A stretch of 64,000 bases of DNA from Cricetomys ansorgei (lineage: Eukaryota; Chordata; Mammalia; Rodentia; Nesomyidae): NCBI GenBank assembly GCA_026225945.1, contig JAMJFZ010001816.1, positions 7,066,001-7,130,000 of the forward strand, written 5' to 3'. Both the position numbers and the translations under genes were made by a program. Shown here piece after piece: positions 56,501 through 64,000 of this stretch. The first letter of the stretch is position 1; the number at the start of each line of letters is the position of its first letter. Under the pieces are notes generated by a model. The model was not told the DNA's origin. It saw only the letters and a list, made by a program, of their open reading frames with translations, and made no database searches.

Positions 56501-57455
56501 ACTGAAATGACATGACATAATTGCACAGAAATTGATAACTCAAATTATATAGAGAAAATTATGACATTTAAAATATTAACCATACTTAAATTGCTTTAAG
56601 ATAGGAGAGTAATATATTTTTGAAACCAAATTCAAATCAACAGAACATGATTTTAAGATAAATTAGAGGAATGAAAAGAACCCCAGCTGAATGTGATCAG
56701 AATTCTCATTTGCCAGCTTTGGTCAGAGCACCAAAATAAAATGGCACTATTGGAAAGAAAAGCCAGAAACTGTATCATTTATGTGTGTTCAACATGATTA
56801 TAAGGAAGAACTTTGAGTATGTATGATGATTTATTATCTACTTTATATAATGCTGTATTAGTCATTTGGGGATACACAAAGATAAAGCACATACACTTTT
56901 CATTTAAGAAGGCTTCATTATAACTGAAAAGCCAGGGTCTTGAACATATCCTTACAGTGGAGGCACTGTGAGCTAAGAGGCCATAGAAAGGAAGAGCATG
57001 CCCGAGGTGTCACACATACAAGACCAGGGATGCCTTCATGGCCTGGCAACCTCAGAGATGTGCAGGGTGGGGAACGTGTTGAAAAGACAAGACTTTCAGA
57101 GAAAACATTAACTTTTACAGTTTAAAATATTTTACCCACTCTTCCCATCACTTAATGCATTTGTGTCCTCTGCAGAGAATCATTAAAGTTCTTTCGTGTT
57201 AGAAGTATCAATTGAACTTTCATGAAAAGAAACATAAATTCAAGAAGACTCAGTATTAATCCCAGATGACACTTTTAAAAGCTGATATTAGACATTTAAT
57301 CCACACAATCTGAAGCAAAACAGAAGCAATAACACAATCATATTGAGCTTGAGCAAGTGTGTCTAACCATATGGAAAACACGTGACTACTTTTCAAATAA
57401 CAACATACACCGATTTCTGTTCATGTGAAGCCTGAGAAAAATGATCATGATGAAC

Positions 57456-57600
57456 CCAGTGTGGTAGCGCACTCCTTTAATCCCGGCACTCCAGAGAGAC
57501 CCAGTCAGGAAGATCTCTGAGTATGAGATCAGTCTGGTCAAAAGAGAAAGATCCAAGACAGCCAGAAAGTTCCAGGCTACATAGAGGAAACCATTGAAAA
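57456..57600 (+). mobile_element. B1 SINE, diverged
   Basis: 'gtgtggtagcgcactcctttaatcccggcactcc', 'gagatcagtctggtcaaaagag' and 'agccagaaagttccaggctacatagaggaaacc' keep the B1 order with many changes. Confidence 0.85.
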
Positions 57601-59817
57601 ACCAAATATATACATATCACCATTTTGAGGAAATGCTTAAAACTATGAATTATGTAGCGCTGTGTGCCTTTCATTGTTTCTTTTTCTGTATGTGCATGTT
57701 TTTCAGTATCCTTCTGGGGTTGGGAGTAGAAATCTGATGGAAGGTAGTGATTAACCTATCAAAACCTATAGTAACACAGATAATCAAATAGTATTTTATA
57801 TAAGGAAGAAAATAAATAAATATTAACTTGCTAGATTTATCTAATTCACAAATACTTCTAATATGACCTTGATAATTTCAATGATCATCTTAAAGGTAAA
57901 AAACCTGTCTTGCAGTACCAGAAAATACTGAGGAATTAAAATTAGAGCCAGGAGAGTTCTGAATTATATTCCTGTATGCTAGCATGTAAAGGATAAATCC
58001 CTCATATTGAGAAACACAGGAAAAGTTTGGGAAACAAAAGCCATCTTATACGAATGAATCCCTGATATAAGTCCCCTTCTGAATCTCTCAAATTTGTCTG
58101 GCTAATTTCAGCATATGCAGTGTCTCTTTCAACTCTGTAAGTAGCTGAAACGCCTCCTCCTCAGAACTCTAAGGAGCTTAGAATCACCTTTCTGACCATC
58201 TTTCCTGTCTTCTATATATCCTCATAAAATATTTACTCTTCTCCTGAATGACCACTCTGATTATCCTTAGACTCCTTTCAGATTCCCTGATGATGTCATG
58301 GAAATGTTAAACCCATTATGCTAAGTTAGGACCTCCATCTGCAGTGACCTCTTGGCACAAGCTTCGAGGACAGCATGATATTTTTACATAAAAGTTAGTC
58401 TTCATTCAAATCCTCGAGGTCTGATCCTGAAAAAACACTGACAGCTCAATCAACCCTAATAAATACTTAACTAGGTTCGTGGAAAAACGCAGAATACAGT
58501 TCCACCAAGAAAACCCATTACACATTTACAACTGAGTCATAAAATATGTCTGTAAAGTGTACAATTATTTTACCATATTTTTTATTGGAAAATAAGCATT
58601 TAATTCACAGGCTTAACCCAAAGGTAGCGAGTTGTTGTCATTAAGCTATTAGGGGAGTCACGAGTCACAGCACCCCGTTCTAATTATCTTTAAAGTCGTG
58701 TTTCAAACTGATCATGCATAATGCAATTACAAAGCATAATTAAATTAATTTATATTGATTTAAGATTTTATAAGTTTTTAATAACTACAGTGTAGAGCAT
58801 CTATTTTTTTTTTCCACAAGCTAACATTAGTATTTTCAAGCTGATAGATCGTTCTCCTGTTTTCTTGAGTTTTGCCCTCATTAAAAACTTTATAAGCTTG
58901 CAGCTTCTTTATTGTAGGTGAAGGCTAACTTTTGGCCCTATAGGTGAGGGCCGGAGTTGAAAGCTCAGGTGTTGGGAACCCAAGCCTCCCAGAGGCCCTA
59001 GGTGATAACCTTGCCAGGATTGCAAAATGATAACCCGTAGCTAGACATTTTGAGCATTTAAATACCATTTTGCCAACAAATTACATCAAATTTAGAATCA
59101 TCGGAGTTTTAACATATATATATCCACATTGAAAGCATACTGCCTTCCTTCTTTGCAACCACTTCTCCTGCCTCCATTGGCTTCATAAACAGGAACACAG
59201 GCCTTAACGCATGAAAATTACTACAACTTTTCAATACTATTCTGACTGAATCATTGACTCAAGTAGCCAAAAATAAAAAATAAATAAAAATTAAAAAACA
59301 AAGTAGTGTGAGTGCAAAAGTCCTCCCCCGACCCAACTTTAATGAGAGTAAAGTTTGGGGGCCCAAGAAAACTCAGCCCCACACAGCAACCTGTCCCCCA
59401 AGAGTTGGTCCCTCCTAGATACATCCCTGACTTGCCGCCACTGTTGTCAAGGAGTAAAGCTTCCTCACAAATATCCACCCCCTAAGACTCTGTCAACAGA
59501 CACCCAGACCACCTCCCTTGTATCTCTCTGGAAGTGCAGGGAGAGCTGAGGCAGAGTCGGGTAGAGGTGACAATGACTCTGAAAGATGCACATTTTTGTG
59601 ATGAAAACGAATAGTAACAAGTTTGTCATTTCAGTCTGGTTTTGTCAATACTCGAGGACTGTGCCTTTACGACAGAGTGGTGCATGCATGTTCAGACAGA
59701 CTTATGGAGGAATCCAGACACACAAGTAGCCTTTTCAGTTCTCCAGAGCCTGGGAACTGTGAGTTGCTTCTGCAGGCCGCTGCTCTCCCTGGGAAGCTTG
59801 GGTAGACTCGAGGACTT
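57601..59817. other. Unique non-coding DNA, 2.2 kb
   Basis: Only a simple A-rich (AAATA)n stretch at 59268-59300 is recognised. The candidate element at 58590-58780 lies within it. Confidence 0.45.
58590..58780. other. Candidate conserved non-coding element
   Basis: Repeat-free. 'gtcattaagctattagg', 'ctaattatctttaaag', 'gcataatgcaattacaaagc' and 'ataattaaattaattta' form a dense group of homeodomain-type cores between 58637 and 58755, beside a CpG-containing stretch. Confidence 0.3.
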
Positions 59818-59855
59818 ATTTCATTTCATTTCATTGTATCTTATTTTATTTTTTT
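59818..59855. repeat. (TTTCA)n/(TTTTA)n microsatellite
   Basis: Three TTTCA units, then degenerate TTTTA-like units. Confidence 0.85.
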
Positions 59856-61379
59856 GATACAGTGGTTTCCTTTGAATTTATTAAAATGCCTTAAGGTCCT
59901 ACGAAAGGAAAACGAAAATCAAGTAATCTGATTCGAGAAGGGCCAGCTTGGAAACGGAAGTGATAAGAGAAAGGCGGCCAAGTGTCCTAGATTTCAGCCT
60001 CTCTGTAGGCCAGCTTGTCAACAAGCTCCTACTATGCTTTGGGGAGGAAGCTCCAAAAGTGCAGAGGCAGGAACTCCACCTCCTGCCTGGGTGACCTCTG
60101 CGGCTGCGTTTGCTGCTCACTAGCGCGCCCTGTAGGTGATGGGGAGAAGCGGACAGATGCAGGAGCACACAGCTCTTCTGAAGAGGCTAGGACCCCAGCG
60201 ACTTTTGGAGGAATATACCCAAGGGAAAGGCTTCATCCCGAAGCTTGACAGGCCTTACAGGTGAAATCTTCTTTCCTCCAGCCTGGTCAGCACAGAAGCC
60301 GCATCAGAGCTCCTCTCTGGGGCCGCTAGTACCTCTGGAACCGAGCTCCTTATGACTGTGGAGAGGGAAAGAGTCCCATCCTTATCACACTGGGAATTCC
60401 ATGGCCTCAGAGCTTCCAGCGTGCAGTGAGCAAGGGCTGAAGATCCCCCAAACTCAGATAAAGGTCTACGGGGCTGAGTAGCACAGGAATCCTAGAGCAG
60501 CCACAGGATGGAGATAGTGGGAGTTTGGGGCCTCTTTGTTGACCACCCTTGACCTAAAATCTGTTCTATGTGAGTTCCAATCGCTGCGATGGTTTCAGAT
60601 CCAAACAAGTTGAAGTCACTTTTATAAGTGCTCTAGTTATTGAACAACACACACAAGCAAGTAGGCACTCACATACACCCAGGGCAAGGAAATCACAAGG
60701 GGCCCCAAACTGGAGCCGGTACAAGCCTGGTCCTTTCTACACCAGAGTCAGATTGCTCTACACCCCTTCTCTGACACATGTCGAGACTGAAAACCCAAGG
60801 CAAACCTTGCTGGTAACTGCATCAGCTCCCTGTTCAGATTTCAATGTCCGGCGTTCTTAGTCTCATACTACCTGGCAAAACTAGTCTTCTAGTCTGATTC
60901 AGAATTTTTATTTTCATGAAGGCACTTTCCACCATGGACAGATGGGGTACTCTTACTGAACAGGGGAACTCTCTAAAATAACGTGGTGACTTAGCCAAAG
61001 GATTTGGGAGGATTCCTAAATTGTTAAGTGATCTTCACACTGAAATAGTCCACAGGGTGAGGGGATAGGGAAGGGACCGTCAAGTGGTCTCAATTTCTGA
61101 GCACATGGCTGGGAGAAAATAAAATGAGTCCAAGCAACTATAAAACACTTTCGTTCCTTAAATTAATGTTAACAGATGGTAATGTGAATTTTCTTAAGCT
61201 TCAGTTTAGCGGGAGACTCAAGATTGTGGCCCTAGGACTGAAAATGCCAGTGCAGCCTATCTCTGAGACTGGAAATATAAAACTCTCCTTTCTCCTGCAT
61301 AAATTACAGTATTCTCCCTAAAGCTCACCGAGGAGTGAGGCAAGATAATCAAAATGAACTAGTTTAGAAATTAAAATAA
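59856..61379. other. Unique non-coding DNA, GC-richer patch
   Basis: About 59930-60260 is less AT-rich with a few CpGs, such as actagcgcgccctg near 60119. It is too short and CpG-poor for an island, and I found no supported exon. Confidence 0.4.
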
Positions 61380-61760
61380 AAAAAACAACTCAACAATCGC
61401 TGGCTTTAATAAAGTCTTCCAATTAGGGGTCAATTTTAGTATTTATTGGAAAAATGTGAGTGGGGGTGGCGTGACTTTTTTTTTTTTTTTTGGCATCGGT
61501 ATGTATGACTAGCAGTCTAGGCTGTTAAGTTTCCAAGCAGGAATGAGTTTAAAATGCATGGATTCTATTCTGTGTACAATTTAATCACAAGGTATTTAAA
61601 ATAGACATTTCCATCTAAAATCCAATCAGAAATCAACACAGTTCCTCGGGCGTTAGATGATCATCTTGGTTTTGCATTTGTAAACTGGGAGAAATAAATG
61701 TGACTTGTGGATACCAAGAGGTCAAGTGCGGCTGCTCAAATATTTTTCTTACAAAATGAC
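61380..61760. other. Candidate conserved non-coding element
   Basis: Repeat-free apart from a T16 run at 61476-61491. 'ggctttaataaagtcttccaattagggg', 'cagttcctcgggcgttagatg' and 'aagtgcggctgctcaaat' are of mixed composition with CpGs. No coding signal. Confidence 0.28.
61476..61491. repeat. Poly-T run (16)
   Basis: Sixteen T residues; no retroposon body to its right. Confidence 0.85.
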
Positions 61761-63329
61761 GGATTTATTAGACAAATAAGTAGCCCGGCTGATGCAAAAC
61801 CCCCAGTGATTGAATTTTGACGTTAAGTCAACAACAACTCGAACTACATCAGTGCTTCAAGATTTAGTTATGATGGTAGAGATTACTGAACAAATAAGAG
61901 CCATAAATGAATACAGATTTCCTAGGAGCTGCCCCTGGCACCCTCCTCTTGACATTCCCCTCCATATGCTTCCCCCTGTTCATACTGTATTATAATTAAA
62001 GGACTTGCCTATGTCTCACGATTGGAAAGGAACTTTAAAATAATTAGGCATATTTTTTTTTCAGTTAAAAAAAAAAAGGCAGGCTCAGAGAGAAAGCCAA
62101 TTGAGTTTCATAACAAATTCCTTTCTGGCCTGAAAGTCACCCACAATTAGACTAGAGGGAGAATGCATTGAGTATTTTTCTTTTTCTTTCTCTCTTTTTA
62201 AGTTCTTTTTTATTAAGAGTTTTGGTCACTTATCCTCTCTTCTCTCCCTAGTATTATAACATGCAGCATTCTGTGTAGTTTGAGGACATGGGCCATTTTA
62301 GCATCCCATGTAAAGATTAGGACCCACTGGTAAATAATTAAATTACGTATACAGTTTCAGGAGTATGAAAGGTATCAGTCCTCCAGTGTCAATAGCCGCA
62401 CGCACAGGCTTGCGCTGGCCGTGGTGCTGAAATTTTGACTTGCCTCTTAGGAAGGGCAGGTACCTCTCAAGGAAGCTTTGGGAGGAATTATTATCTCTGT
62501 TTCTTATGAAAAGAACCTTAAGTAATTGAGACTATAGTTAAAGGCATCTCACTTCTGTTATTTGCATGGATAACAAGACTAATCCGTTGCCGGTGTGAAA
62601 AGTTGCCTTTTATTTATTTTACATATGATGTCTTTATTGCAGAGGGAGGGTGACTCAGTTTCCCCTTGTATCCTGTTGGTCCCATCAGGTGTACATTCTT
62701 CATGTTTTCTCCTTTTTCTGATTTCTCCTTCTCCTATTTGTAGTATGATTCTCAGCTATTGCTTGACTCCTCCTCTGGTTTGTGGGGCTTCTTGTTGTAT
62801 AGAGACAAAACTACATTTGATTTTAATGCTTCGTCTTATTAAGGGCTTGAGATAATTTGTTCCTGATACTAGAATTTTGCTTCCTGGGAAATGATCCTTA
62901 GACCACTAGAGGTAATAAACCTGAGTATGATCTTTATTTAAATACAATGACAATTCCGCTCTGAAAAATAAATCACTCATCCAAGCTTCTCTCCTAGTTT
63001 GCCATATTCTCTTCCCATATAAGCCTGCACACCTGTACTGCACATATGTTTTCATTGTGCTGAATTTTAAAAATCAACTGTGTAAGGTGACTTCCCTGGA
63101 AAGAACACCTAGAAACTTAAAAACTAATTCTGCGCTAGCAATAGAATTCACTACAAGAAATACATGAGAATTTTTTGACCCTTGTTTCTCCCCAAATTAG
63201 GTAATAACTCGTGATAAATGAAACCTTTCTACAAGGAAGGAGATTGTGTTCTTATTTTTAAAAGAAACTGAATAGCATCCTCTTCCCCAAAAAAATACTT
63301 CTGTTTACAGTTGCCTGAACTCATCTCTA
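61761..63329. other. Unique non-coding DNA
   Basis: Short T8 and A11 runs near 62052-62078 and a pyrimidine-rich stretch near 62177-62203. No interspersed repeat recognised. Confidence 0.4.
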
Positions 63330-63640
63330 GATTTATATTTCAATATGCTCTTTAGGATGCAAAATTCCTGTCAAATTAAAGAGTGCTCATGTCTTGCCCG
63401 CTTCCAGCAAATCACTACAGCTCCTAATAAATCCAGCTGGGGTTCCTTCCACGGCCTGATGCTGCTGAAATCATTATTGTCCTGCCTTGTTTCATGTCAG
63501 AGGCCTCTTTGCCTCATCTGTCATGAAACCAATTTCACTTTATTTACATCCATTTGCTAGTTTAATTACTGTGCTGATGAATAGCCTGAAGGAATTAAGT
63601 TACGAGTCTTTGGAAACCAAAAGCGACAGATATATGGGCT
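63330..63640. other. Candidate conserved non-coding element
   Basis: Repeat-free with well-mixed composition: 'ctgtcaaattaaagagtgc', 'ctcctaataaatccagctgg', 'gctgaaatcattattgtcc' and 'gctagtttaattactgtgc'. It reads like the core of a developmental enhancer, but this is a judgement by eye. Confidence 0.32.
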
Positions 63641-63857
63641 ACCTTTTAACTACAGGGAAAGAAATAAAGGCTAGTGGCTTGCACCAAAATTTAAAAATAA
63701 AAAAGTGTTTCTCCTTACTAAGCTACTTTTGAAATCCAGGATGATCCATCTTTGTGTATTCATCACCCTTGGATGAAAGAGTGCCTTAGAATTCTTCATA
63801 TTTCCAGACTGACTTCAGTTCTGTACAATAGAATTCTCGGTTTTTAAATGCATCTTC

Positions 63858-63868
63858 CCCCCCCCCCT
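63858..63868. repeat. Poly-C run
   Basis: About ten C residues. Confidence 0.85.
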
Positions 63869-64000
63869 TAACTAAGAGTCAGAGATGATTTCTGCCACAC
63901 TAAACCATCTAAAGTAATGGTATCTTTATTAAAGGCAGATACCAATGTTAACCTTTCCCTGTATCTAAGATAGATAGATGTCTTTGTGAGAACTGTAAAA

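Larger units (their letters stand above)
54491..57455. other. Unique non-coding DNA, 3 kb, SINE-free
   Basis: Poly-A at 54844-54860 and a G9 run near 55711 only. No interspersed repeat recognised. Candidate elements at 55240-55560 and 56040-56500 lie within it. Confidence 0.45.

Noticed and set aside
59930..60260. Possible CpG island or exon
   Set aside because: GC content is only modestly raised, CpGs are few, and overlapping frames on both strands are short.

Overview
This window is nuclear DNA from a muroid rodent. The evidence is the set of interspersed repeats: B1 (7SL-derived), B2/B3 and B4 (tRNA-derived) SINEs, the rodent hAT element URR1, young rodent L1 (Lx-type) 3' ends and MaLR-like LTRs, lying over older mammal-wide repeats (MIR, L2, L1M). 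The sequence is AT-rich with no CpG island. I found no protein-coding gene, exon, RNA gene or bacterial feature that I can support. The open frames are short, start anywhere and show no family I recognise; the long ones fall in simple repeats that have no stop codons in any frame. Several B1 copies carry a GTTACAACAGAGAAA-type 3' half unlike the usual mouse B1, which suggests a rodent other than Mus, but I cannot name the species.

Layout. 1-11.6 kb: mostly unique sequence with scattered SINEs (B1 at 1.34 and 4.05 kb, B4 at 4.66 kb), an Lx-like L1 3' end at 2.75-3.06 kb and a URR1 DNA transposon at 8.99 kb. 11.64-12.85 kb: a 1.2-kb compound (TG)n array interrupted about every 20-50 bp by CTGGG. 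12.85-16.65 kb: unique. 16.65-21.1 kb: a dense repeat cluster (B3, B1 with a 23-unit AAAGG tail array, L1 3' end, second URR1 with an 8-bp target duplication, B1 with a GGAA/GAAA tail array, two B3 copies, a MaLR-like solo LTR). 21.1-29.2 kb: a B4, an ancient L1M (23.7-26.2 kb) broken by a tRNA-type SINE and holding a GATA array, then a 1.8-kb degenerate LINE-2 ORF2 on the minus strand. 29.2-41.9 kb: almost no rodent SINEs; MIR fragments, AT-rich DNA and a 19-20 bp minisatellite. 41.9-49.5 kb: nested insertions (B2 in B4, B3 in L1, Lx L1 in an ancient LTR-like repeat), plus a GCTGGT array. 51.06-51.75 kb: a 0.5-kb TG array directly abutting a minus-strand B4-like SINE. 52-64 kb: mostly unique, SINE-poor, with several stretches that look like candidate conserved non-coding elements.

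The window reads as intergenic or deep intronic DNA in a gene-poor region. The main story is transposon history and the growth of microsatellites from SINE tails. I see no sign of a new multi-gene system. The most checkable leads are the compound TG/CTGGG array, the SINE-tail-seeded arrays, the long L2 fossil and the SINE-poor intervals with possible regulatory elements.
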